Part shown: positions 44,096 through 57,700 of the stretch, piece by piece | Position numbering within the stretch: position 1 is the stretch's first letter | Layout: each line of letters starts with the position of its first letter | Origin: Balanoglossus misakiensis | Lineage: Eukaryota; Hemichordata | Assembly (NCBI GenBank): GCA_040954595.2 | Contig: CM082584.2 | Span: 11,594,001-11,658,000, forward strand | Direction: 5' to 3' | Length of the DNA stretch: 64,000 nucleotides | Notes under the pieces: generated by a model | Seen by the model: the letters and a program-made list of their open reading frames with translations, nothing else | Databases searched by the model: none | Told to the model about the DNA's origin: nothing | Translations under genes and position numbers: made by a program

Positions 44096-46057
44096 AGCTT
44101 GCAGAGAGTGTTTGAAAGGAGATGATTTGAGAGAGGGGCAGACTGACGCACAGCAGCTGAAAAGTTGGGTTAGATTTGCATAGGCAGTGGACAGGGTAGA
44201 GGAGATGATAGGTAGGTAGCTGAAATGCAGGTGCTAGAAAAATTGTAACCATTTGGTCTTTGGTGTTCTCTGGAGTTCAAATTTTAAGAGGCTTTGGTTG
44301 GATGTCTTCAGGTTGCACCTGGAGAGTCGAGCTGAAGTCTGATTTTTTTTCCCAGTTTCTTGATGTTGAGAATTGGCAAAAAATAATTTGGACTGCAAAG
44401 ATATTGAGGACTGCCTGGTGTCTCTGTGCAATATTTTTAGGAGCACAATTCCCAATTAAATGCAATGTAGGTTTCAATTGGGATCCCTAGTAAAGGGGCT
44501 GGTCCGTTGCTGTCTTGGTCAGATTAAAGAGAGAGAAAAACCTGTGGGTTTTTGAGGGAAGGGGGTTGGGGAGAATACAAAAACCTGTTTGCTACCCATG
44601 ATGCCTTGCTGTTCAGACCACATTGCATGTTTGTTGTAATGCTATGGGACTTCACATTGGAAGGTTTTGTAAGAAAACCAAGGTGATAAAAACCTCCCAA
44701 TTCATGAAAAACGAAAAACAATGCACGCAAGTTTCTTAAGACTACACTTTGCTGCTGGACTGAGTGATGGAAGAAATCTCCAATGCTTAGGCAGCAGGTG
44801 GCAATTGTACAAAAAAAATTACATGATCGAATGAGTCTGTTTCTCTGCACTTGGTTTTTTGCTAAATCTTCCCTGCACTACTGAGATAGTTCTTACCATT
44901 GCTCTCCTACATTTGTACTTTTTACATGTCAAAATACCTTAATAAAATACATAAAAATGGAATTCTGCATTTTGCCTGTGTTCTGTCTACTTGCTTTATT
45001 TATTGTCTTGTCTGTCATGGATGCACTTGAACAGGAAAGCACGGCATGTCAGAGAAAAAAAAATCTGTCTTTGATCACCGCTGCTGCTGATGGTCCCTCT
45101 GAAGGAAGTGATGCTGAACACACACAAAAAAATGGATGAATCATAAATGGTGTTTTGGGGGAAATTATGTAAAACGTGACATCCTGAATGTGTACGTGTC
45201 TGTGAAAGGAGGGAAAGCAATACTGACTGTGCTGGGGTGTTCCTACTGTGAGAAGTGCAGAGGACAAGTCGCATCCAGGGAAAATACCGTGCTATGATGT
45301 GACATTACAACGCAGTTCTTACCTTAATGGGCTTCTTTATTTGCAAATACGCTTAATTGTTCACCATGGCAACATGTCTGAAAGGAGAAATTTGTGCTGA
45401 ACAGACTGGCGTACAATGTGTTTAACAGTTTCAATGACACCCAAATTGGCTGGGGAATAGACATAATGCATCAAATGCATAGTCAATAGACAGAAACTGC
45501 TCAAAGGGAATAAACAAAGAAATTCTCTTCAGATTTCATACTCTTGTTGTTCCATTATATTAATGGCTATAAATATCTTCAATGTACAATAAGCAAGATA
45601 AAAATATTTGAATATGGTACATATAAAGATATTTCTAATTTAGTTTGCTCCAATTTTTTTTCTCCAAATATATATAGGTTCAAAATGCCTGAATATGAAT
45701 TCTTGATTTTCAAATTAAGAGAAGAAAAAGATGAACTTTATAGAGATATGTGCCACTGGGTCCACACAGCAGTACAATGTATTGTCAGTCGTGTTGAAAA
45801 GTTCTTCGCCAGTAAAAGGTCATCAGCCCTGGTTGACAGTCACAACAAAGATCATTGAAGGTAGAGCGATGGTGAAAAATGTCTGTGTGTAACCCTATTG
45901 ACTGGGTCTACATTCGCGTGAAAGGCAAGGGTTGGTCTTCTTTTGTGGGTCTCCATTTTGTCCTTTTCTTTATTTCTTTTGAAGACTGCCTTTTCCAGTC
46001 TGATGCACACAAGTTTCTATACACACGACTGTCCCGTGAACCAGCAATAAGACCAGA

Positions 46058-46073
46058 GTGTGTGTGTGTGTGT
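46058..46073. repeat. GT microsatellite
   Basis: Eight uninterrupted dinucleotide units. Confidence 0.85.
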
Positions 46074-49000
46074 AGATGTTTACTTCGTAAGTGGGCGATT
46101 TGGATGAAGTGAAACTTGAATACACCAAATTGGCAAAATATCTTAAAAAATTAACCCTCTTATGTTCTACTATGGATCCAGAAAATTTTCACGGAGAATT
46201 GTCTTTCAGATAAATTAGACAACCAGTGGATTCTGGAGGAAAGAAAAATACTATTGTTGGCTTGAATAGAAATTGGCAATTATTGCAATAATGAATGCAT
46301 GCCATCAATGTGTGCAGTATGGCTTGCCAATTAATGGTTTGATCAATTATGGAATAATTGGAACACAAAGGTGTGAAAAACGTGACTGAGCAAGCCAGCC
46401 ATGGCTATAATGTCCTTCACACAGCAGCTGTTCTGCTTTGAATTTGACAAATGAACACAACTTCGGTGCTGTGTCAGAACGGAAACATTCCAGCTACAGT
46501 GACCATGTGATAGATGAACAGCACATGTATGACACTGCCATCAGATTTATGCATACCGAAGATGAGAAATTTCTCTCTCAAAGTTCTGTCATTCTCTGAG
46601 ACTTTGCTATCTACAATATTTAGTCTCCAGCAGCCAATGCAGTGAACTTTTACAGCTGTTTGAACCTATCTATTTCCAACAGAGTTTGGAACAGCAATAA
46701 GGGGAAAAAAGAGACCAAAAGTGACTCTATTTAAGAACTTGAATTGCTGCAATTTAAAACAGGGTAGAACCATCCATATTGCATTGGCATTGCTTAGAAC
46801 ATTTGACAACTAAATATTGACAGGATCAGTCCACAAGTGAGCAGCATCAGAAACTGACAAGCAAATATTACACTGAAATTACTTGTACATCAGCACCGGG
46901 CAAGTTCATTACACTCCCTTTAATCGTTTCCTTGGTTGCCGTGACAACATAACAACTGCCACCTTGATAGCATTATAAGCCTCATGAATTTGAATTGTAA
47001 GATTGAAACCAGCGAAATTGCTTTCCTTTACTTTTCAAAATAGTTTCACCAAGAAAATTGTTCCATAATACTCCACCGACTATTTCAGGAGAGATTAATT
47101 TCTTCTTTTCTCATTTCTCGGTATTCTGAGAAGGTAGCAGTGTGGGCAGTTGCACTCTCAACTAAAAAATTCTTGTTCTTCAGTTTGTTCAAAATATTTA
47201 ACTTTCACCAAATTAATCAACAGATTACACAACATTTTAATAAATGAGTTAAACAAGTTTTGTCAAAGCAATGAATTATTTACAATGTTGTAATTAGTGT
47301 CTGCGATGATCAATTCTTGATTTTAGACAGATTTCAATCACTGAAGCAGAATTTTAGGGAACAAAGAATGCATCCGTCACCTATATTGCCGACAGAGTTG
47401 TAACTATGACGCTTCCTGCAAACTGCATATGAGATTGAAAGCATTATGAAGTGGCTGTATGCACGAGAGGAAATTGGACAAAAAAGATTCAGAGAACAGA
47501 GAGGAAGTACAATGGCATGATGGGATTCATCAGATAACCTTGGTGTTCATTGTGACCTAAAGGTGATTGATACATCAATATGTCATGTCACTGTCCAATT
47601 TACTTAGCTTTGCCCTTTCCCCGCAAAACTAGCGGTTCCATTGTGTGAAATGGTTTAATACCTGGAAAAGCTGTGTTTCTTGCATTTACGTTTTAATAGG
47701 AAAGAAGCAGTGTTTTCAGTTTGAACACTTTCAAACACATTTTCTTAACATCATTACTTAAAAAATAAAACTTTTTTCTTTGCCTGAGAGTATTTTTTCA
47801 AAGATAAAAATTTCAGACCTGCATAGAATCCACCAATGATTTTCCAAGGCAAGATTCCAAAACCAGACCACTGAATGTTTGATTCACCGACTATGTTTTG
47901 TCATCAGTGGATTGGCCTAAGACTTCAAATTGAAAGCAAAGACTTTGCAAAGAAAATGATGTAATTGAATGAAACAAGGAGCAGATGCCTGAACAGTGTT
48001 CAAAGTCCTTTACATGCATGCTTTCACTTCATATTAACCAAGAGAAAAAAAATTGTGCAATTTTCTGCGATGCCCAGTGAACAAATTGAAACTAAAGAAA
48101 AGTAATCAGTTATTCCGTGGAGCTTGCAGGAGGAACATGTTCTTTTCCACCCGAGTTTCCCGATTTTCCTCCTCAGACGGCAATCCTTGCGTGTTTTCCT
48201 GCCTTTTTCTTTCTCCCCAAAATTGATTAATGGGTGGAGTGAATTGAAGCAATCTCGGTCGTAATTTAGCCAGGTAATCACACAGCACTTAGAGCGCTGA
48301 CTTGCTTAAAAAAAAGGGGGGAACAAAATTACTGCAAGCTCATGCTGTGTCGTGTGACCGGTTTCCCGGTTAATGCGGCTCGTGGCTTGCACTGCGTACG
48401 ACAGTCATTTTGTTGGTCGTACAAGGCTACTTCTTTCACACGGGGGATACCAGACTGCCCTTCAAACTTAACATCCTTAGAACTGATGGCAGATCAGAAA
48501 AAAAAGTAATTACAAAATTTTTCACAACTTCCAAGGCAAAAAACAGGAAAAACACTGCAAGAATGCCCATACAGTTTCAATCAACCTACAAAAATAGAAG
48601 TATATAGATGTCACACGGTTAAAATGTTGACAAGGTCACTGCAAGTCTCTGTGGTGATACCCGCATTCTCCTTCTCTCTCTGGACTCCTCTTACAGCGAA
48701 AAATCCTTCGTATAAAAAAGCGATATTAATGTAGTTAATATCTGATTTGATTGTGAAATGTCTATCCCTGATGAGTAACGCCATTAAGATGGCAATAGTC
48801 TTTGTTTAGGATCTGGATTTAGTGGTGAGTACAAGAGCTCTCCATTGCATTCACGAGGTGTTCTTTTGATACAACAGAATAAAGGCAAAACCACTTGGAG
48901 TCCCACTGCTTCTCTGAAAGCCTACCCCAGCTGCATATCACCTAGACAACCTAGTACTTGTGGCTAGATCACAATTCACGTACATTATTTCAAACTTTTC

Positions 49001-49299
49001 TCTCTTTCTCTCTCTTTTGAGAGCTACTGAGGAAAACTACTTAATGCCAACTTTGTAAACTAAACTGCCAAGATTTTCAATTGGAGCTATATTGAAAAGG
49101 CTGTGACACTTCCAACACATTAAAATATTGCATTTCATAAATTTTCTTTCCACAAGTCTCTGTTTGACTTCACAGACCATAAAAAAGAGATTTTCCATTA
49201 AGGTCCATTTATTTTCACAGAGTTGTATAATCCAATGTTTATTACCAAGGATTTTTTTGAGTACATTTTATACCCCCTTTAAAGTTACAGTTGCCATTT

Positions 49300-49410
49300 C
49301 TCATTGGTTGAGTACTTTCTTGAAGTGCACACATTATCATCCAATCAAATTTAAGAATTGTTAATCAGCCTGTGTGCATAAATGTTGCCATGATTGGTGT
49401 CAACCAATCA
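49300..49410. promoter_or_regulatory. CCAAT-box cluster with inverted pair
   Basis: ATTGG at 49303-49307, CCAAT at 49341-49345, and the perfect inverted repeat GATTGGT-gtca-ACCAATC at 49392-49409. NF-Y-type boxes in such density resemble a promoter, yet no gene is seen beside it. Confidence 0.35.
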
Positions 49411-51798
49411 AATTCTTCGAACCTATCATAGGATCCAGCTCTCAACGAATAGGCCACTACACCAGTCTCAGTTGACCAGTCAGAGTGCAGAAATGTCCGC
49501 TTGCTTACACTCGTGTGTATTCGGAGGGAGAAAACTTTCACATCACACAGTATTTAATTATTGAGGTGGCAAGACAAATGGCTATAGTGGCCCATTCTGC
49601 GTACAATTTGTGAAATTTCAGCTGTGCATTATTCAGAAAGCCCCTCGTAAATCAGAGTGCATGTATGAAGATTTGTGTGCAATTGCATTTGCAAGTCAAG
49701 CAGAAACGCATTAAATGAAAGTCCAAGTTATCTGATATTCCGAGTGTCACAAACGCACAACAACTGACGCAAATTGAAGCAGGGGCTAGCACTGCTTCCA
49801 GCCTCAGCCAATAATTTTCCATTGTGCCCAGATTAATGAAATGATTGCACATACAGAGAAACGCGGCATGTTGCCCGTTTGCACAGTTCCGAATTCAACC
49901 GCCAAATATGCGTAAAATGCCTGAATAATTAAACTCAAATAGTAAATTTGTCCCACTGATGAAATTAGATTTAATAATGCCTCCAGTGATTCTCGTCAGA
50001 GAGGAATTCCTCGTAATGTAGGTATTTTAATGCCTTTTTGAATAATTTACCGCTGCGGTACATCGCTAATGGAGACCACAGCAATTAGCATAACGTCAAG
50101 TTCAGCCTTGAATATCCCTTGAATATCCAGGGAGATTTATACAGACATGAAATCTGTAAACTCTAATTGTACTACATATCATTTCTGCACAAGTTTATGT
50201 TAATTTTATCCCATTGTTTTGATTCCTGATAATTGATGAGGCAAATCTCCACTTTACTGCTTTGGTTTCTCCTTAGCATCATCTTCTCATATAGTTATAT
50301 AAAACCAACAAAATAAATTTTAAAAATGCTAAATTTGATAGAGTTGTCAAAAAATGACAGTTTCATGTTCTGGATAGTGGAATATGCTTATGGCTAGTAA
50401 TAGTGATGCAGACAGAAAGTGCACCATGCATTAAAGGGACAATGAGTAGTGACTTTGAAGTACTTTTTTTCACATACAGAATATTCATAATTGATATGAA
50501 AATGAAGATTTTGAATAACCCTCAATAAACGAGAAAGAAAATACACCATTCTCAGGTGCAATTCCTTCAGAAGTAAAAAATAATTATCAATTTCTCTTCA
50601 ACATAAATAACACCTCCTTTTCCTCTTGATTGCGCAAGATGGATTAACTCAGTCGACGTACAAGTTCTGACACTGGAAAAAGCAATTCATAGATTGGTGT
50701 CAGCGAGATCAAGGCTTAGTACCTTAAATCTACATCCGTGACATCATCATGGACATCGCCCTGTGGCTATGTCGCTGTGACAACCAGCCACACAGCAGAG
50801 CTTTAATTTCCAAGACAGAGAAAGTTGTGGAGTTGGTATGATGGTCGACTCTCACTGTATATGTGCTTGACTTTGTGTGTAGATCGCCTTCTCTCATACA
50901 GTGTACACATACATTGACTATAACTGCGTATGAGTACTTATGAAACAACATTATATTTAAAGACATGTTCATTGTAATGAATGGCATAAAAAACTAAAGA
51001 CGCCAATTGGCACCTCAGGCAAAATATTTCAGATAATCTTCCCTGTACCCTTCATTCTTCCATATAATTACTATTTGATATTTTAATTTTTGATGGGTTA
51101 CTTATTTATGTCTGGCAGTCGGTCAACTTTGTTAGTTTTTGTTTTGTTCCCTAGGAAATTATGATGAGATAATAATCTCTGATGTCTTGTAAAACAGCAA
51201 TTTTCTTGACAATAACTCGAGGGCATTAATCAGAAAAATCTCTCCATAGACTTCTCTCATATCTGCTATTTGTCACTGTCTTTCTGAATCTTCCTTCATT
51301 GTTATTTCCGTAATGTCATATTTTGTTTGTTTATTGAAATTCTGGCAGACTCTTTCTCAGCTGTAGGGCCTCTGTTAGTCGGTTAGCAGTCTTGTGATCC
51401 CTAAATGAAATTGAACCAATCATTTGAAGTCCCCAATTCTTTCCTTATCAAAACATCTTGAACCCGCCAAACCTCAAAAGACAAACCGACCCGAGATGCC
51501 CCTCCCCCGCAGTTTATTACCAGAACCCTGTAAAATACCAGCACTTCTCCAAAACCATCAAATCTTCACGAACTCCCTCAGATTCTCATATACATTGGAC
51601 ATTTTCCCGATAAAGGGGCCCGTCACATATAGGCTTTCCTCCACTTAGTCAGGTCTCCCGTTGAAGACAAAAACACTCCAATCTCCGCAGGGCTTATTAG
51701 TTTCACCATGTCACAAGCAACGTGAAGTACATGCATTGTAACGTTTGACACGGGCTCTTTGTCGCTGTGTGGAAACCATCTTGGCAGACTCCTTCAGA

Positions 51799-51820
51799 TC
51801 TCTCTCTCTCTCTCTCTCTC
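51799..51820. repeat. TC microsatellite
   Basis: Eleven uninterrupted TC units. Confidence 0.9.
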
Positions 51821-54783
51821 GACCCTTCTTTCCACAGCAATTAATAGACCGGCAGATGCACTGTTCTCCACTCAATCCAGCCCATTATTCAACTCCCTCA
51901 CAGTTTTGTCATAAATCTTGCAGTTTCAGACGTTTTCCAATCTGCGGTGAATTCAGACATCCAATTTATTATAAAAGGGACTGAGTCTTGCCTATCAGGT
52001 TCATTACCCAGAAAAACACAGCATTTGACTGTATTCGCACGGAATGGGTTTAAGTCACCATTGTATTGTTGACTGGAAAAAAAATCTGATCCTAACAGAC
52101 TATAGTAATTATGATCACACCCGTCAGACTAAGAGTCCGAAGACATTTTATTTATTTATTTTAATACTTGTAAAATGCCACCACAGAGAATGGATCAAAA
52201 TATTCTGAGTAGCAAGATATTGATGACACACAAGCAGTCTAAGAAGCAAAGCAGTTAAACTCGGGAATATAACTACTCCTTGAGGATTGAAGACAGACAC
52301 TAAAATATTCAAATATGCAAATTGAAATGGATCATCAATTCCCAGACTTGACAGCGAAGTTAAAAAAAAATTGGCAGTGGTCTCAAGGTGTCTGAGCTTA
52401 CAACTGACACACATTTGCACAACAGAAAACCATTGCTCTTCTAGTCCAACCGAATGATGCTTGCGACTTCTTCCCAATAAAACTCCTAAATTAGTCAATT
52501 TCAGTCCACAATACGTGGGGTTAAGAATGTGAATAGCGACATGACCTGCATGTGTGATGAGACCGGGCGCGCATTGAAATCGCTATTTTGCAGTAGAGTG
52601 TCACACTACAAAATCTTAATATGATGTCCAACTATGCAATGCATACTAATTAGCTCTTTTAAATCCTCCTTCTGTGGCGCGATGCACGGAAATCACATTT
52701 GTCAAGACAACTATTTTTCAGCCAATGTCGTGTGCCCATTCTCATTTGGTGTCGAAATTCCCATTGGGAGAGTTAATACTGGATGTAAGTTTATCAGACT
52801 TTGTTCATGCTTTTTTTTTGGCTCTGATAAATCACGCGATGAATTTCAGGGAATTTATGGTGGCTCCCTGGGGATCAATTTTCTCAGCTATTGTCACATA
52901 ATTTCAAAAGTTACATAACGTGTATTGATTTGGCATTTGAGTGTTAGTTATGACCAACCACATAAAAGGAGAGCTCCCCCTCCTCAGCCCCCCTGGGTGC
53001 CAAAATTGCTCATCAAATCTCTGGTGTACTTTGCAAATTTTGATTACCATGTATGGGGGGGGGGAGGCAGAATTCCTTATCAGATAGTAATACTACTAGG
53101 ATATGAATTTAGCGAGGAAATTGCTGGATAAAAAAACAGACAGAAAGAGTATCCTAGAAGTAATATCACCACGTTTTAATTCCAATCAATCCTGTAAAAG
53201 CACACCAACAATGGAAACTCTTTCAAGATTAAAATGAATTCTGGGACTCCAGCGACAATTAACGTGCAACACAAAGTACCAGATGAAATAATCTTAATTG
53301 AAATTTCAAGATGACTACCAGTGACTATTCTCACAATATTGGTAAAAAAAATTACACTTCATAACATTCTAATATCAGAAAATACAAAAGTTGGGTAAAA
53401 TTGAATTTTTTGACATTACACTGGTTCATGTTATTACATATTTTTTCAAGAGTTACTTACCATGGAAAATGAAATGATGAAAAGAAGTTAGACGGTAAAT
53501 AATGAGGGAGTTTCTTTGATATGGATGACTGGCATTTGTAACGATGCAATCATCTATTCTGGTGGTTGGTGTAATTGGGTTTTGGAAATATGAAATTCAT
53601 ACTTTATACAGTCAAGAGGTATGAACATTTTGCTGGCATCTTGGCAGATATGGCAATTACTAGACAGACTGAAATAAAACACAAAATGCAAGAAGTAGGC
53701 TGTAAGTTTGAGTAGGTTCATTTTTTTCTTCTGAAAATTATTTTTACAACAATGGAAATGAATATGATTCAAACACTGAAATTTTTGGGAAATTACAAGA
53801 AAGTAATAATTAATAAAATTCAAGGAAATTTTTTTTAAAATTCTACATAAACCTGAGCATGTACACTAAATTAAAATTATCCAAGCCACCCATCCCTCCA
53901 TATATTTACTGTCTTGACTGCTTAACGGCCTTCAAGTTCATGGTAAACCACAAAAACGACGGTCATCAATCTACTTTTTAAGTAATTAGTTGAATTTCAC
54001 AGCCTGTAATCAGCCATGGGGAAATTAACTGAACAGCGGACACCAAAGGAAATGTCAGTGGCTTTTGAAAGCCAATCAAGATGTCTGGGAGGTGAAAAAA
54101 AGACAATAGCCAGACAAAGAAAATAATTCACTGGAGGAAAGAAAAAGGAAGTGTGTGAGGAAACAGCTGCATAAAACTGGATAATAGATGAGGAGGGGAA
54201 AGCGGGAGTTAATTAGTTGTTGAGTAAACTTCAATGTTTACATAACAAACTGTGATTAAACGACTAATGAGAAATGACAAGTGCATTGTAAGTGAGCTGG
54301 GTTCAATGTCGGGGATCGCGGGTCACGTGATCTCAAATGTCATTGCAAGCACTTAATTGTCATGTCAGTAGTCTGTGGCAGAGTGTGTTTAGATTACCCA
54401 GTGCCAAGTGATAATGGCTGTTCTGTTTTGTTTCTAGAACACCAATGTTAGACATAAATATAGGCAGACTTGTACTAGTCAGTAATAAAGCAGTTCTGGG
54501 TTATTTAAAGTTATGAAATGTGAGACCAGTTTCATTCTAGACTTGATCATGTTTCTGAGACATTTTGTTTTTGTTCTGAAACATCCCTAAAAGGATTACA
54601 CTGAAATAGTCCAACTATATAATTTGTTTGTGAGCAATTTTGAACAAAAAAATGCTCCTTTCAGTTGAATAGAAGGATAATTACTGTCATTAGTGTCTGC
54701 TGAAATCAATTTCATCTTTTTCTTACCTTTTTCATAACAATCATGTGAAATTTCTCTAAAATACCCTTTTCCTAAATTCATAT

Positions 54784-54797
54784 GTTGCCATGGCAAT
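54784..54797 (-). promoter_or_regulatory. RFX X-box-like site in the downstream gene desert
   Basis: Plus strand GTTGCCATGGCAAT, i.e. ATTGCCATGGCAAC on the minus strand, the same 14-mer found twice in ELAV intron 1. Confidence 0.35.
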
Positions 54798-57700
54798 TAA
54801 AAATAAATTTCCCTTTATTTTCATCACTTTCTTTAACTGACGGCTGAGAACGGAATGTGAAAATTTGCTACTTAAATCTTGCAAAAGTGTTACGTTTCAA
54901 TATAAAGTGAATGAAAATTTTGGAGCTAATACCCAGGGGGAAAAATGAACCCAAAACTAGCACACATTTACAATTTTTTTTGTATTCTTAGGAGCTTATA
55001 ACACCCCTCTGATTTGATCTCTTTGTTTGTGACAAAAGATCTTTCACAGAAGTTCAAACTCTTTTTTTATTAAGGCAATCGCGGTGGTCCATTACGCCTA
55101 TTGAATATATTCTATTCACCCTTTGTTCTAAGATTTCAACTGAAATAGTCTTTGGCGAGAATCAGCGTGGCTGCTTTGATTGCAGTTGGCAAACTACGCT
55201 TGGCATGAATGGAGCCATTGTGGTTTCACACGTCTGTATTCAAACAGCGAAAAACGACAAATAAAAAAAGTGGAATTAATATTGGACTAGCGTTTGTCGG
55301 TCGGCACTGGAATAATGCGCGCAATATTATGAAGTTTGCCACAAGTACGTTGAACCTGTATATTAACACTGAGTAGCTCAGACAAAGACTGCTTCTACGC
55401 CTGGTGTATGATAAACCATGACTGTTCAGATGATTGGCAGGCCAGTCGACCAATCAGAAACCGGCTCCAGACTTCCAATTCTCTCACTGTAATAACAACT
55501 TCAAGCAAAAAACGTCCAGATGCACTTAATATTAAAGAAGCGCCAAATTTTGATGATTTCTGTGGCATCTTCTGCGAATTCATTAAAATGAATTATCCTT
55601 TACTTAGTGCTGTTTCGTGACAGATGATCCCTTCTGTACCGCAAAACGAAAAATTGCAACTTTGAACATAAATAAAATATACCAGGCGGTATGAAATATT
55701 CAACGCATCACTGCACGAACACAGCTGAATTATTTATTGTCATATTCAAGTTGCTCGCCTCGTGTTTGGACTCTGAATTTGAATCTGTTGTCTGAGATCT
55801 AGTGGGCAAATACAATCCGGGCTGGGTGACACCAAACTGCAACTCAATGGGAGGTCTTATTCTCTCCTTCGTTTACCGATGCATTAACTCCGCTCAGAAA
55901 GCTGATCGCATTACAAACATTGCAGCGTTACGCATATACACTGCTCAATTTGGGATCTCAATTTGAAACTGGAGGTGGCGATATCGTGCAATAATTGTGC
56001 TCTGCTCAGAGATGGAAGCATGGTTTTTGTTTTCAGAAAACATCAAATATTTGAAATGGTGAGGCAACTCGATTCGTGCATGAGTCTTGGCTAATTTTAT
56101 TGATAATGTGCCCTATGCAATCAACCTACTTTTAATAGCAGTTGGCAACAGGGTTTCAGTGCAACTTCTTCAAAAAGGGCTTCAAAAAACACTCTTTTAT
56201 AAAAAAAAAAATATTATCTTTAATTCCATGACATTTTCAAAATAAAGACATATCAATTGAAAGTCAAATGCATTTTAAAAAATATTTGGAAGCACAGTCC
56301 CCATCACCACCTCGCCATGGAATAGTCTTATTGTTTTTATTGATATAGTTGGACCCACACACAGGAATGAGGGGTGAATGCGGTAACTACGATAGTGACA
56401 TTTTCTAAATTGATAATAAAACAATATACTCGGCTACTAAAACTTCATAAAACTGCTGGACCGGCACATTTTATTTTATTTCTACTTCTAATCAAATAAC
56501 AGCGTGCAGTCTGGTGTAGTTTTTTAATATGAGGAATAGATACTCGGTTGTATTTGAACTTGATTTCATTGCAGTGACTTCCATGATAGATGGTTTTGAT
56601 GTTTGGCTTTGCAGCAGGAAATGGACAATGCTGTGTAAACCTGTTTTATTTGCTTTTCACAAAGCACCTGTCATTATCAGAGTCATTTCTCATGACAAAT
56701 CCTCCTCTTAATGACGTTACTAATAGCTGAATCTGAATGACAATGCAACTTTGAGAGAATGAATTTTTTTGTTTTTTAAATCAAGAAAAAAACAGATTTT
56801 GGGGGGATTTCTTCGGGGCATGCAATAAGAAAAATCTTGCTACTCGAACTAGAAACACGGATATCGTTGTGTAAACCCGAGCCATGGCAACCCAGTATAT
56901 GCTGCATCTGAACTTCGCCATGTTTGAACATCCATACGTTTGCGCTTTTCACAGATTACCACTCAAAACACACAGCCGTAAATACTGGAAATTTTACTGC
57001 GGAAAAAATTATGCCTCCCCATCAAAGTCTTTATGATGCAAATAAATTACAGTGAGCAGATTCTTGTCATTAAAATCCACACGGCTGCCCTTTTTTTACG
57101 CTATTCAATGCTAACATATTCCAGTATCAGTCAGTGGATATCTTGTTTGTCATTAATGTTTTCAGTGTTTTTACTTTCTTGTCACATAAAAGGCAAGAAA
57201 TTTGCTTTTGAACTGTAGTGACATAATCTCCCCCAAGCGAGAATACATCATTAATCTTCCCCCTTCGTCATCTATTAGCTTTTCTTTCTCCCCACAAACT
57301 TCCTGGAATTGTCCTCCAAAACATAAGCTGGCCATTTATTTCACTTTGTTTTATGGATAGCTTGAGCTACCTTTTATTGCATAGTAGTCTCCCCTAAACT
57401 CTTTAATGGTTTCAACCAGAACATTAGGACAACTATTAAACACTAAAAAGGACATGTTTTCCGAGACATCTCGCAGGACACGATCTCTCGTACCCAAAAA
57501 GATGTCAGAAGTGCTCACTGATAAAAGGTCCACCCGTGAAATATGATCAGCAAAGTTGTTTTTAATTGAGTTCCAGAATGAATGTTGATTTTTAGTGTTG
57601 GCATAGCAGGTGTATTATGCCAGCCTGCTCCTACTTTCAGCTTAGATTGTTCTTTTCGTTGGTCCTTAGCAACGCGAGGAGATGGCTTGCACTCCCCTAC

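Larger units (their letters stand above)
42000..49000. other. Gene-free AT-rich DNA downstream of ELAV
   Basis: No coding region supported. It contains an ATTC tetranucleotide repeat (about 42678-42694), an AGGT/AGGC repeat (44074-44095), a GT repeat (46058-46073) and X-box-like sites with one mismatch at 42462-42475 and 46935-46948. Open frames up to 108 codons show no domain. Confidence 0.7.
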
